Positions 17,752 to 27,600 of a stretch of DNA of 64,000 nt are shown here, in pieces; the first letter of the stretch is position 1; every line of letters begins with the position of its first letter. Both the position numbers and the translations under genes were made by a program. Under the pieces are notes generated by a model. The model saw nothing but the letters and a program-made list of their open reading frames with translations. It did not search any database and was not told the DNA's origin. Where the stretch lies: the NCBI RefSeq assembly GCF_039537505.1, contig NZ_BAABAQ010000009.1:248001-312000 (forward strand), given 5' to 3'. The stretch is from Streptosporangium oxazolinicum (GTDB lineage: Bacteria > Actinomycetota > Actinomycetes > Streptosporangiales > Streptosporangiaceae).

Positions 17752-19976
17752 ACCCCCCAGCCTCCGCCGCCTCCCCGGCAGGGCACCTGCCGCCGGTGGA
17801 GCCGCACGTGGTCGCCTCGGCCGTGGAGGACCTCACACCCCGGCTGCGCAAGAAACTCGACGCGGCGATCGAGCGGTGCGCCGGGCTCCCGATCACCGCC
17901 GACGGTCAGAACATCTCCGTCAGCTGGGGGGAAGACGCGACGGTCACCCTCGCGCCGGGACCGTCGGGCACGATCGCCGACCCCGGCGCGGCCCGGTGCG
18001 GTTGCCTGCTCGCACCCCGCTGCCTGCACCGCGCGGCCGTCCTCAGCGCCTGCCCGGTCGCGGACCCCGCCCCGCAGATGCCTCCGGACCCGCTCGCGGA
18101 CACGGATCTCGCGGACACGGGGCCGGGCTCGCGTGCGGGCTCGGATACGACCGTGGACCCGGGCGCGGTCCTCGTCCCGGTCTCCGGCGGGGAAGCGACC
18201 CCGGTCACGGAGACGGGTGCCTCCCCGGCCCCCGGCCCCGGTTCCGGCCCTGGTCCCGTCCTGGCCTCCGGGTCCGCCTCGGACTCGAACCCCGCCCCGC
18301 TCCCCGGGCCCAACGCCGGGCAGGTGGCCGCCGCGACCGGGTTGTGGGACGCCGCCGCCGGGGTTCTCGCGGGCGGGGTGCCCGGTGCCGGAGCGGTGCC
18401 CCAGGCCGAGCTGCTCCGCGCGGCCCACACGGCCCGGGTGGCGGGCCTGCACCGGGCCGAGGCCGCGGCCCTCCGCGTCGTCCGCGAACTGCGGGCCGCT
18501 CGCGCGCGCCATGACGACCACCGTCTCGCCGACCTGGTCTCCGCGCTCCGGGAACTCCTGCTGACCGCGAGCAGGCTCGCGGCGGCCGACCCCGATCCCG
18601 CCCTGGTGGGAACCGCGCGCCGCGCCTACCGGCAGGGCGAGGGACTGAGGGTGTACGGGGTCTGCAGGGAACCGGTGATCAGCGCCACCGGCTACGGCGG
18701 AGTGGTCACCCACCTCGTCGCCGAGGACGGCAGCCGGTTCTCCGTCGCCGACGTCAGGCCCGGGGGATCGGCCCGCGCCCTGGGCGCCGCCACCGCCACG
18801 GTCGCCGTCGGAGCCGCGGCCGTCAACCACGCCCAGCTGGCGCGGGGAGGACTGCTGATCTCCGGCGCGACGATCTCCCCGGACGGACGTCTCGGCGCGG
18901 GACGCGGCGTGCGGGCCAATCCCGTCGCGGGACTGTCCTGGTCGGAGGGGCCGCTGGCCGCCCTGTTCGCCCAGCCGCTCGCCTCGGCGGCCGACGCGAC
19001 GTTCTCCGGGGCCGGGGCCTGGTGGAGCGATCCGCAGGACGGCGGGGAAGCGGGACAGCCGCTGGTCGGATGCGACCTGGTGATCGTCGGCGCCGAGGGG
19101 GACCGGCTGCTCGCCCGCGAGCTACCACCGTCCACGGAAGAGGATCGCGGAGGATCGGGCCACGGTGAGCCGAGCCGTGGATCGGGCCGTGGTGAGCCGG
19201 ATCGCAGTGAGTCGGATCGCGGTGAGCTGGACCGCGTCGGATCGGATCCGCTCCCCGTGTCACCCGAGCCTTCCGGTGCCGTCCCTCTTTCCGAACCGGC
19301 TCCGCCCGACCCGGTGGCGGGACGGGCGGGGGGACCACTGATCCGGCTCGTACCGGCCGACTCCCACCCCGAGCTGGCCCATGTCGACAACCTGCGGCGA
19401 CTCGCGTCCAGACCGGGACTGCGGGTACGGGTGATCGGCCGGTTGGACCCCGGCAGGGCCGCCACCCTGCGCCCGCTCGCGGTCGGGCCGGTTCCAGGCG
19501 CCGGGCCCACCCTGCGCCTGCCCGCCGAGTGGCTGGACCGCGCCGACCTCGGGTACGACCGCCTGCAGGGTTCCCACCTCCCGTCCCGCGACGACTGCCC
19601 GCCCTGGCAAGAGCATGCCGAGGCCGACGCGGACCCCGTGGCGAGCTCGCCCCTGTGGCGGGCGCGCCGCCTCGTCGAGCTGGCCGTCTCCGGAGGGCGG
19701 CGGGCGGTCGCCGAGTCCGCTCGCGGCGCTGACTCCCTCGCCCAGCGGGCCCCGCTCCGCCGCGCGGGCTTCGAGACCTCCGCGACCCTCGTCGCCGCGC
19801 TCACCGAGGAGGCCGACCGCCGCACCCGCGATGTGTTCGGCCGCCTGATCGACTCCGGCGGCGACCGGTACGCCTGGGCGTGGCTCGCCGCGGCGGTCCA
19901 CCTCACGGCCACCGAACGGGCGCTCGTCCAGGCGTCCTGGCACGACGGCCACACCCGGTGCGATTCCAGGGAGTGA
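17748..19976 (+). CDS. SWIM zinc-finger protein (YehQ-like)
   Basis: A 742-aa protein. The SWIM motif C84-x-C86-x5-C92-x-H94 (RCGCLLAPRCLHR) is near the N-terminus after LRKKLDAAIERCAGL; SWIM fingers bind DNA or protein. The remainder is helical with two low-complexity inserts: Pro/Gly/Ser/Asp-rich at about 110-190 and a Glu/Arg/Ser/Gly repeat at about 460-505 (GSGRGEPDRSESDRGELDR). The start TTG 17748 overlaps the previous stop, with CGAGGAG 8 nt upstream. The frame is open for 2.2 kb further upstream, but that part is antiparallel to real coding. It closes the MoxR-VWA operon; E. coli yehQ occupies the equivalent end position. Confidence 0.82.
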   Translation: MNPPASAASPAGHLPPVEPHVVASAVEDLTPRLRKKLDAAIERCAGLPITADGQNISVSWGEDATVTLAPGPSGTIADPGAARCGCLLAPRCLHRAAVLSACPVADPAPQMPPDPLADTDLADTGPGSRAGSDTTVDPGAVLVPVSGGEATPVTETGASPAPGPGSGPGPVLASGSASDSNPAPLPGPNAGQVAAATGLWDAAAGVLAGGVPGAGAVPQAELLRAAHTARVAGLHRAEAAALRVVRELRAARARHDDHRLADLVSALRELLLTASRLAAADPDPALVGTARRAYRQGEGLRVYGVCREPVISATGYGGVVTHLVAEDGSRFSVADVRPGGSARALGAATATVAVGAAAVNHAQLARGGLLISGATISPDGRLGAGRGVRANPVAGLSWSEGPLAALFAQPLASAADATFSGAGAWWSDPQDGGEAGQPLVGCDLVIVGAEGDRLLARELPPSTEEDRGGSGHGEPSRGSGRGEPDRSESDRGELDRVGSDPLPVSPEPSGAVPLSEPAPPDPVAGRAGGPLIRLVPADSHPELAHVDNLRRLASRPGLRVRVIGRLDPGRAATLRPLAVGPVPGAGPTLRLPAEWLDRADLGYDRLQGSHLPSRDDCPPWQEHAEADADPVASSPLWRARRLVELAVSGGRRAVAESARGADSLAQRAPLRRAGFETSATLVAALTEEADRRTRDVFGRLIDSGGDRYAWAWLAAAVHLTATERALVQASWHDGHTRCDSRE

Positions 19977-20061
19977 GGGAGCGAGAAGGCCGATGCCGGA
20001 TCGGCGCGCGACCGGAGGAGCGGATCAAGGAGTGTCACCGTGGGCCGATAGCGTGATCGGC

Positions 20062-20490
20062 ATGAGTGATGAGATCACCGATTCCCCCACCGACTGGGTC
20101 TCCAAGCACCTTCGCAAGTACGTCGAGTCGAACGGCGCGGAGGGCCACCTCTACTACGGCAGGCCCACCCTGTTGCTGACCACCGTCGGCCGCAGGTCCG
20201 GGCTGAGGCGGCGGACCCCGCTCATCTACGGTCGCGACGGCGACTCCTACGTGGTCGTCGCCTCCAACGGCGGGGCCGACGACCACCCGCTGTGGTACCA
20301 CAACGTGCTGGCCCTGCCGCGGGTCGAGGTGCAGGTGCGGGCCGAGGTGTTCACCGCCGTCGCGCGGACCGCGACGGCGGGGGAGAAGCCCGCCCTGTGG
20401 GAGCAGATGGTGGGGATCCACGGTGAGTACGCCGGTTACCAGCGCAAGACGGCACGCGACATCCCGGTGGTGATCCTCACCCGTTCCTGA
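20062..20490 (+). CDS. Deazaflavin (F420)-dependent nitroreductase family protein
   Basis: A 142-aa protein of the Ddn/Rv3547-like split-beta-barrel family. Diagnostic sequence: YYGRPTLLLTTVGRRSGLRRRTPLIYGRDGDSYVVVASNGG, then HPLWYHNVLALPRVEVQV, where the Lys/Arg and Ser residues contact the F420 phosphate and side chain. Members reduce quinones or nitro compounds with F420H2. Start ATG 20062 gives MSDEITDSPTDWV, which fits family N-termini; the ribosome site is weak, and GTG 20038 is an alternative. It has no tight operon partner. Confidence 0.85.
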   Translation: MSDEITDSPTDWVSKHLRKYVESNGAEGHLYYGRPTLLLTTVGRRSGLRRRTPLIYGRDGDSYVVVASNGGADDHPLWYHNVLALPRVEVQVRAEVFTAVARTATAGEKPALWEQMVGIHGEYAGYQRKTARDIPVVILTRS

Positions 20491-20497
20491 GGTCCTG

Positions 20498-20520
20498 GCC
20501 CGGTGTGCGCCCAACCGGGC
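20498..20520 (+). terminator. Hairpin after the nitroreductase gene
   Basis: GCCCGGT pairs with ACCGGGC across a 9-nt loop, 8 bp after the stop codon. There is no T-run. Confidence 0.45.
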
Positions 20521-20580
20521 GGCCCCGGCGCGGTCCGCGTCCGGGGTTGTGGTCCGTGGCGGCGGGCCGGGCTAGAACCT

Positions 20581-20605
20581 CATGCCGATCATGCCGATCA
20601 TGCCG
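20581..20605. repeat. Three 9-bp direct repeats
   Basis: CATGCCGAT occurs twice, followed by CATGCCGAG, head to tail. It could be a regulator site or simple-sequence expansion. Confidence 0.6.
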
Positions 20606-20859
20606 AGGGTGGGAGGGACGGCCGCCGACCGGCCGTGAAAAGCCTGGTCGTAGCATGAGATGGCCGCCGGTGGCCGATGTGCCCGGCGTACGGGCATCGG
20701 CCGGACGGGACGGCGGCGAAGGACGGGGGCGCTGGAGCGGCGGCCTGCCGGACCCGGGAGGCCGGATCTCGTCGTGGAGGGAAGGCGGGGGTAGATCAGC
20801 GCCGGTTTTCTCCCGGTGGTCGCGCCACGGAGCCGCCTCGCGTGGGATTGGAGACGCTG

Positions 20860-22380
20860 ATGGTGCCGTTCGACACGGATGTGCTGGTTGTTGGTGCCGG
20901 TCCGGCGGGCCTGCTGATCGCGGGGGACCTCGCCGCGAGAGGCGTCGCCTGCACGGTCGTGGAGCGGGACAGCCGGTCTTCGAAGCTCAGCCGGGCCTTC
21001 GCCGTGCACGCCCGCTCGCTGGAGCAGCTCGACGCCCGGGGCGTCGCCGACGAGCTGATCGACACCGGCGTGATCGTCGAGACGATGCGGCTGTTCAACG
21101 GCCTGGACCTCGACCTGTCCCGGCTGCCGTCCCGGTTCCCCTTCCTGCTGTGCACCCCGCAGCACAACGTCGAGCGCGTGCTCGGTGAGCGCGCCACCCG
21201 GCTCGGAGTGGAGATCGTGCGCGGTGCCGAGGCGGCCGGGCTGCGCCAGGACGCGGACGGGGTGGACGTCGACGTGTGCGTCGGCGGCGTGACGCGCACC
21301 TGGCGCGCGCGGTTCGTCGTGGGCGCCGACGGTGCGCGCAGCGCCGTGAGGGACCTGCTGGGCGTCCCGTTCTCCGGGCGCTGCGCCGTGCAGTCGGTCA
21401 TGCTGGCCGACGTCCGCCTGGCCGAGAGGCCGGAGCGGGAGCTGGCCCTCGTCGCCAACGAGGCGGGCTTCTCCTACGTCTCCTCCTACGGCGACGGCTG
21501 GTACCGAATCATCGCCTGGGACCGGCGGCGGCAGCTTCCCGAGACCGCGCGGATCAACCTTCAGGAGGTGAGCGACGCCACCCGGCGCGTCATGGGCAGT
21601 GACTTCGGCATGCACGACGCCCGCTGGCTGTCGAGGGTGCGCGGCGACGAGCGGCAGGTTCTCCGCTACCGTGTCGGCCGGGTGTTCCTGGCCGGTGACG
21701 CCGCGCACGTGCACTCGCCGGAGGGCGGGCAGGGCATGAACGCCGGTTTGCAGGACGCGGCCAACCTCGCCTGGAAGCTCGCCGCCGAGGCCCGGGGCTG
21801 GGCGCCGGACGGCCTGCTCGACACCTACCACGCCGAGCGGTATCCGATCGGCAGGAAGGTCATGCGGATCAGCAGCACCCTGTTCACCGTCGCCATGGGC
21901 TCCAACCGGCGGCTGCGGGCCGCCCGCACCGTGGTGCCGGCCGTCGCGAAGCGGGTCCGCCCTTTCAACCGCTGGCTGGCCGAGACCGTGTCCGGCCTGG
22001 GCGTCTCCTACCCCGCCCTTCCGGGAACGCATCGGCTGGCCGGCCGGAGGGTGCCGGACATCCGCCTGGCCGGGGAGCCGAAGAGGCTGTACGAGGCACT
22101 GCGGGACGGGCGCTTCGTGCTCTTGGCCCCCGAGGGCGCCTCGGACTCCACGGTCGCCTCGGTGACCGCGGGCGACGCGGCGAGCCCGCAGCACGGGCGG
22201 GTGCTCCACGCCGTTCCCGCGAGCGCCGGCCTCCCCGTTCTGCTGATCCGCCCGGACGGGTACATCGCCTGGGCCACCGACGACGGGAACCCCGCCTCCC
22301 TCGACGCCGGTCTGCGTACGGCCCTGGCCGCGTGGTGCGCGCTCCGCCCTCCGGCGACAGTTACCGCGAAACCCGTGTGA
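20860..22380 (+). CDS. FAD-dependent aromatic monooxygenase (PHBH family)
   Basis: A 506-aa class A flavoprotein hydroxylase. It has the dinucleotide fold VLVVGAGPAGLLIAGDLAARG at the N-terminus, the DG motif FVVGADGARSAVRDLLGV near residue 165, and the FAD-ribityl motif VFLAGDAAHVHSPEGGQGMN near 285. The remaining ~120 residues form the thioredoxin-like C-terminal domain seen in rifampicin- and polyketide-hydroxylating members. The substrate is not predictable; hydroxylation of a phenolic or antibiotic scaffold is typical. Start ATG 20860 has GGAG 6-7 nt upstream. The XRE-TPR regulator gene downstream may control it. Confidence 0.85.
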   Translation: MVPFDTDVLVVGAGPAGLLIAGDLAARGVACTVVERDSRSSKLSRAFAVHARSLEQLDARGVADELIDTGVIVETMRLFNGLDLDLSRLPSRFPFLLCTPQHNVERVLGERATRLGVEIVRGAEAAGLRQDADGVDVDVCVGGVTRTWRARFVVGADGARSAVRDLLGVPFSGRCAVQSVMLADVRLAERPERELALVANEAGFSYVSSYGDGWYRIIAWDRRRQLPETARINLQEVSDATRRVMGSDFGMHDARWLSRVRGDERQVLRYRVGRVFLAGDAAHVHSPEGGQGMNAGLQDAANLAWKLAAEARGWAPDGLLDTYHAERYPIGRKVMRISSTLFTVAMGSNRRLRAARTVVPAVAKRVRPFNRWLAETVSGLGVSYPALPGTHRLAGRRVPDIRLAGEPKRLYEALRDGRFVLLAPEGASDSTVASVTAGDAASPQHGRVLHAVPASAGLPVLLIRPDGYIAWATDDGNPASLDAGLRTALAAWCALRPPATVTAKPV

Positions 22381-22427
22381 AACGGTCGGCCGTCACGGCC
22401 CCGCAGGCCGGGAAGGGCAGTACGATC

Positions 22428-22444
22428 TACTGTAATTAACAGTA
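22428..22444. promoter_or_regulatory. Perfect dyad upstream of the XRE regulator
   Basis: TACTGT-AATTA-ACAGTA is a perfect inverted repeat in an AT-rich patch between the monooxygenase stop and the regulator gene. XRE regulators often bind TACTGT-type half sites, so it is probably an autoregulatory operator overlapping the promoter. Confidence 0.6.
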
Positions 22445-22504
22445 AACCGTGCGTAAGGAGTGGGACGTGGATCTCATCGTGCCGCCGACGGAACGGCTCT
22501 GGTG

Positions 22505-23908
22505 ATGGCCGGTCAAGCAACCATCGGTGACCGCATCCGTGGATTGCGGTTGAGCAGGCACATGTCCCAGGCGCAGTTGGCCGGGCCAGACCTGTCTGAC
22601 AGTTATGTTTCGCTCATCGAGTCCGGAAAACGAACCCCCACGCCGGTCGTCACACGCCTGCTCGCCGAGCGGCTCGGGTGCGGCATGGAGTTCCTGCTCC
22701 ACGGGATCGAGCCGCACCAGCGCGTCGACACCGGGCTCGCCCTGCGTCAGGCCGAGCTCGAACTGTGCCACGGGGACCCGGTCGTCGCGGCCGGACTCTT
22801 CGCCGACACGGCCGAGGCCGCGAGTGACGACAGCGCCACGCTCGCCGCGCAGGCGCGGTACGGCCGGGCTCGCGCGCTGGAGGCCCAGGGGGACACGGCG
22901 GGGGCGGTCGAGGCCTACGAGCGGCTTCGCCAGGAGGTCGCGGCGCATCCCGAGCGCCTCGCCGACCTGCCACTCGCCGTGGCGCTCTGCCGCTGCTACC
23001 ACCGCGCCGGTGACACGCTACGCGCCCGGGATCTCGGGAGGGAGGCCCTGGCCCAGGCCGACCGGCTCGGGCTCGACCAGGGGGAGCTCGCCCTCGACCT
23101 CGCCGCGGTGCTCGCCGAGACGGAGATCGACCTCGCGTACGTCGAGCGCGTGCTGTCCGCCACCTCCCTGCCCGACGCCGTCGACCGCGAGCCGGAGGTT
23201 CTCAGCCTGTGGCGGGCCGCCACGGCCGCGGTGGAGGAGGAGGACTCCGCGCTCGCCGCGCGGCTCACGGCGGACGCCATCGCCGCCGGACGGCCCGCGC
23301 GGATGGCCGTCCGCTACGTCCGGAGCGCGATGCGCTGGGCGTGGGCCGCCACCGTGCGTCCCGAGGACGCCGACCTCGACCGGGCGGTCGAGTTCGCCGC
23401 CTCGGCGGCCGGGATTCTCTCGCGGCTGTCACCCGGGACGATCGAGCACGCCCGCGGCCTGGTCGTGCTCTCTCGCGTGCGGCTGCGCTCCGGCGACGAG
23501 GATGCCGCCACCGACCTGGCCGAACAGGCTCTCGGTCTGCTCACCGGGGTACGCGGGACGGTGCCCGCGATGGCGCACGTGGTTCTGGCCGAACTCGCTC
23601 TGGCACGCTCCAAAGACGGCGGCCCGGCGCTGGCGAGGGCGCAGGAGCTGCTCGCCGACCCGGTCGCCTCCGTGGCCTCCTTCGTCGACCGGGAGTCCGC
23701 CAGGCTCTGGCGCGAGATCGGCGACCTCTGGGGCCGGGCCGGGGCGCCGGAGGAGCAGATGAACGCCTATCGCAGGGCGCTCGAAACCGTGGGGGTCGGC
23801 CCGCGTGGGGAGACGCCGCCCGGTCCGGCATGGCGTGAGGTGGTGATCCCGGCGGGTTCGGCGGTTCCAGCGCATCTCGGCGTCTCGCACGAGTCGAGAG
23901 CCGGGTGA
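22505..23908 (+). CDS. XRE-family regulator with C-terminal TPR-like domain
   Basis: A 467-aa protein. Residues ~5-65 are an XRE HTH (IGDRIRGLRLSRHMSQAQLAG...SDSYVSLIESGKRTP). The rest is about a dozen TPR-like helical hairpins (LALRQAELELCHGDPVVAAGLFADTAEAA and similar). This resembles peptide- or ligand-sensing Rgg/PlcR-like and Streptomyces regulators. ATG 22505 or the immediately preceding GTG 22502 is the start; the frame opens from GTG 22460, but that lies against the AAGGAG and is not usable. The frame also includes the transcribed dyad region upstream only as a leader. Target genes could be itself and neighbouring genes. Confidence 0.82.
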   Translation: MAGQATIGDRIRGLRLSRHMSQAQLAGPDLSDSYVSLIESGKRTPTPVVTRLLAERLGCGMEFLLHGIEPHQRVDTGLALRQAELELCHGDPVVAAGLFADTAEAASDDSATLAAQARYGRARALEAQGDTAGAVEAYERLRQEVAAHPERLADLPLAVALCRCYHRAGDTLRARDLGREALAQADRLGLDQGELALDLAAVLAETEIDLAYVERVLSATSLPDAVDREPEVLSLWRAATAAVEEEDSALAARLTADAIAAGRPARMAVRYVRSAMRWAWAATVRPEDADLDRAVEFAASAAGILSRLSPGTIEHARGLVVLSRVRLRSGDEDAATDLAEQALGLLTGVRGTVPAMAHVVLAELALARSKDGGPALARAQELLADPVASVASFVDRESARLWREIGDLWGRAGAPEEQMNAYRRALETVGVGPRGETPPGPAWREVVIPAGSAVPAHLGVSHESRAG

Positions 23909-24074
23909 CGTCCTTCCCTTGACCCCCTCTGACCCCCCGACCCTCTGACCCCCCGTGGTTTCCCTTTTCGAAGGAGGGGGGGATGCCCGGAGGAGATCTC
24001 CGGGTCTCCGGCCGCGATCACATAGAGGCGCCACGCCGCGTCGTCCGGTCCGCGGGCGGCGGGGCACGGCTGAT

Positions 24075-24107
24075 CGGCCCCCGACCGCTTTCATCGGCCG
24101 GGGGCCG
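24075..24107 (+). terminator. Rho-independent-like terminator
   Basis: CGGCCCCCG and CGGGGGCCG form a 9-bp GC stem with a 15-nt loop, followed by TTT. It ends the XRE regulator transcription unit. Confidence 0.65.
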
Positions 24108-24234
24108 TTTCCGTGGCCGAGGGCGTCCCGTGGGCGGACGCACGCCGACAACGCACAGCGATGACGCACGCCGGTGACGCGCGGGCGGAATGCCGTCCCG
24201 TCGCGGAGATCTCCGACGTGTTCACGGAGGGGAC

Positions 24235-24297
24235 ATGAGGGCTGTTTGTCGACCGCGAACCCGGACCGGGAAACGACGGGTGACGTCGTACGGATAA
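24235..24297 (+). CDS. Possible 20-aa leader peptide
   Basis: ATG 24235 has an excellent GGAGGGG 6 nt upstream and opens a 21-codon frame ending TAA. It encodes a very basic peptide, MRAVCRPRTRTGKRRVTSYG. It sits in the leader region of the unknown operon, 318 bp before its first gene. No homologue is known to me; it may be a regulatory leader or chance. Confidence 0.25.
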   Translation: MRAVCRPRTRTGKRRVTSYG

Positions 24298-24507
24298 ACG
24301 GGGTCACATAAGGGGTGCATAAAGGTTACACCGGTGTTTCGCGTCCCCTTTGGCGGGTTGGCCGACGGAGGGGTGAGCGGCGAATGGCGAATTCGTGAGA
24401 ATCGGTGACGTGAATTGTAAGCACAGCTCAGAAGGGCCGCAAGAAGTGCTTGAAGGGTGGATTCGACCTTCGGGGAAGGTAGATGAATGAGGCTTCTCGG
24501 TAATTGT

Positions 24508-24520
24508 GGAGAAATTCTCC
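24508..24520. promoter_or_regulatory. Perfect dyad GGAGAAATTCTCC
   Basis: A 6-1-6 perfect inverted repeat in the AT-rich region 95 bp before the first gene of the unknown operon. It could be an operator; the regulator is unknown. Confidence 0.4.
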
Positions 24521-24614
24521 CCGTGTTACAGCCCTAAAATTCGGTCTTCCCGGAATATCGTGCGTGTCGATATCGTGTGGCGGTCGGTCTGATAGTGGGG
24601 CGAAAAGGGGCGTA

Positions 24615-27600
24615 ATGGCTGATGTGCTCGTGGTTCCGGTGCGTCTGGCGGCGCTCTATCTGGAGGACGAGGTCGGAGTTGTCGAACCGGTGGACTTCAC
24701 CCGGTTGCCGTACGTCGATCCCATCACGAAACGGGATGTCCGGCCAGGCACCCCGTACCTCAGCGAGGAGATCCTCCCGGACCCCTTCGAGGACCAGGAC
24801 TTCCTGCTCGGGCCCGGAGTGCACCTGCACTGGTCGCTTCCGGACGCGCTGACCCGGCTCGTCCAGGAGGGTGGGAAGACGCGGGTGCCCGCCGTGCCCA
24901 ACCGGTGGCTGGTGACACGCCGCCGCGACGGGGTGTTGGAACGTTCCTGGGTGGTCGAGAGCGACTACCTGGCCGCGCCGGGCGAGGCGAACGCGGCCGG
25001 GGTCGCGTTCCCGACGACCGGCGGCGGCGTCCCGTTCCGCAGGCTCGGCCGGGCCGTGCCCCTTGAGACGTGGCGGCCGGGCCTGCCCGGAGACCGGTTG
25101 CCGCAGGTGACGGCGATCGGGCACGGCGATCCCGCCTTCGCGGCCTTCTACCCGGGCTGCTACAGCGTGTTCGGCTTCCAGGACACCGACTTCGCCGGCT
25201 CCCGCCCGCCGAGCGGCACCCAGTACGAGGTCGCGGGCTGGTTCTCGGCCGCCGCGCAGGACACCCTCGCCGGTCTGACCACCGGTGCCGGATGGCGGAC
25301 CGCGCTGAAGGACGGGTTCGGCTGGGGCGTCCCGGACGGCAGCGCCCGCCCGGCGTCCACGGTGTGCTACGCGTCGCTGATCTTCAGACCGGACGGGCGG
25401 ACCGTCAACCCGCTGCTGCGCGACCGGGAAGGTGGCGTGTTCGTCGGCGCGAGCGCGACCGAGGCGCTCGCCGCCCACCTCGGGACGGTGCTCGACGGGG
25501 TCGCCCCCGACGAGGCCGAGAACCTGCTCGAAGCCCTGGCCTACGCCGGCGAACTGGAGGCCAAGCCGCTCGACGTCGGCGCCAAGCTGGCCGAGGAGCG
25601 GCACGCCGACGGCTTCCGGCCGCTGCCCTCGGGACAGCTCTGGACGATCCGCCGCGAGGACGCCCCGGGCGTGGACGCCGCCACCCGCCAGCGGCGCGAG
25701 GCACTGGCCCTGCCGCGTCAGGCCGGCGACCTGCTCAACCAGCTCAACGTGGCGCAGGAGGACCTCGACCGGGCCGAGGAGGCGCTGGTCGGCACGCGCG
25801 AGCAGCTGTTCGCCGACTGGTACAGGTACATGATCTGCGCCTACCCGAACGCGGGCCTGCGCGAGAGCTACCCCGACCCCGACGAGGTGCGCTCCTATCT
25901 TGAGTGGCACATCGACCACCTGGACGAGCGGACCAACCTGCTGAGCCGCCCGAGGAACGCCGTCACCTCGGCCCGTACCGCCCTCGAAACCGCTCTGACG
26001 ACGTACAACACCCAGACGGCGGGGCCGTCGGGCGCGACGTTCGTCCTCGGCACCGTCCCGGCGCCGCACTTCTACCTGCCCGCCGAGCCGGTCGTGCTGC
26101 TGACCGGCGAGGTGGCCACGCCCTCCGACCGGCACGGCCAGGACGGCGCGGACAGTCCCGGCGGCCTGCTGCCCTGCCGGGTGCTCTCGGTCGCCGACCC
26201 GCGCGACCCCGCGGCGCTCCAGCGGGGGCTGCCCACGCTCGGCCTGCGACCGGACGTCTGGGCGCACAACCCGTGGCACCCGGTGCTCCTGCACTGGGAG
26301 GTCGAGTTCCTCGCCACCGGCGGCGGCGACAACCTCGACCCGGACGACTCCGTCTACGCGCCGACGTTCGTCACCGACGCCTACGAGCTCGCCCCCGGTG
26401 AGGCGGACCTGCGGACCCGGCCCGGGTACGAGGCCCCGACCCGGGCCGCGAGCGTCTACTCGGGCACCACGGTCCTGTCCCAGAGCGCGAAGCCGGTGAT
26501 GTCGGCGCGCATCCTGCGGTACCTGGCGGGCACCGTCGTCGCCGCCTACAACGAGGCGAACGGGACGACGGCAGACCCCTCCGACTTCCAGGAGGCCCCC
26601 GAAACGATCATCACCTGGTACGCCGCGAACGGAAAGGACGCCCGTCTCAAGACGATCATCTCGATGTACCGGCACCTGGCCGAGAACGAGGGCGGCAACC
26701 TCGCCCAGGTGCTCGGCGGCTTCAACGACGCCCTGCTCATGCGGCGGCTCACCCGCCAGCTCCCGATCGCCGACCCGCTCGGCTTCCCCGGCTACCAGAG
26801 GTTCGCGGCGGACGTCGCGCGGGCCGTCGGCGAGGACACCCGGCACGCGCCGGAGCCGCTGTCGGGGTTCAACCCGATCCGCGCCGGGGTGATGCGCCTG
26901 AACCGGCTGCGGATCGTCGACAACTTCGGGCTGGCCTGCGACGTGGACATCGAGACCGCGACCACCACGACACGGATGCGCGTCCCCGATCGTCCCGGCT
27001 GGGCCGCGATGCCGCCGAGGCTGGCCCAGCCGTCCCGGCTGTCGTTCCGCTGGCTGGACTCCGACCACGAGCTGCGCGAGATGAACGACGTGCCGGTGAC
27101 CTCCCCGGTGTGCGGGTGGCTCGTCCCCGACGACCTGGACGACGGCCTCGCCTTCTACGCCGACGACGGCACCCAGCTCGGCCTGATCACCGCGAGCCCG
27201 GAGCCGTCCAACGCGGGGCTGGCCCGCTGGCTGCCCTCTCCCGGCAGTACGGTCACCGGCATCCCGGGGATCGGCAACGCGCACCTGCGGGCGGTGGCCA
27301 CCCGGATCCAGGCGCTCGGCCCGGACGGGTTCGCGGCGTTCCTGTCGACCCTCGACACGCTGACGGCGGGCGTCGAACCCGAGGACCACAGCCTGGACGT
27401 GCTCACCGCCCGGCCGCTGGCCGTGCTGCGGGCCGAACTCGACCTGCAGATCATGGGGCCGCCCGCCGTCCACCAGGACTGGAACGTCTTCCGGCAGGAC
27501 ATGCGGCGCAGCACCCGCGACTCCAACGGCTACCCGGACGTCGCGCTGCCCGTACGGGTCGGCACGGCCGACCGGCTGAACGACGGGCTCATCGGGTACT

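Larger units (their letters stand above)
20491..20859. other. 369-bp intergenic region
   Basis: It contains a terminator-like hairpin at the start (20498-20520) and three 9-bp direct repeats of CATGCCGAT/G at 20581-20605. I see no gene; the open frames through it lack conserved features. The promoter of the FAD monooxygenase must lie in its second half. Confidence 0.55.
23909..24614. other. 706-bp intergenic region before the unknown operon
   Basis: The first part has CTCTGACCCCCC repeats (about 23928-23955). The palindrome GGAGATCTCC occurs twice, at 23992-24001 and 24205-24214. A terminator lies at 24075-24107, a 20-codon ORF at 24235-24297, and from about 24290 the DNA becomes AT-rich, unlike the rest of the window. 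A perfect dyad GGAGAAATTCTCC lies at 24508-24520. This is probably a long, regulated promoter and leader for the operon at 24615. Confidence 0.6.

Noticed and set aside
24400..24500. Possible tRNA or small RNA in the AT-rich leader
   Set aside because: No cloverleaf or T-loop sequence could be drawn.
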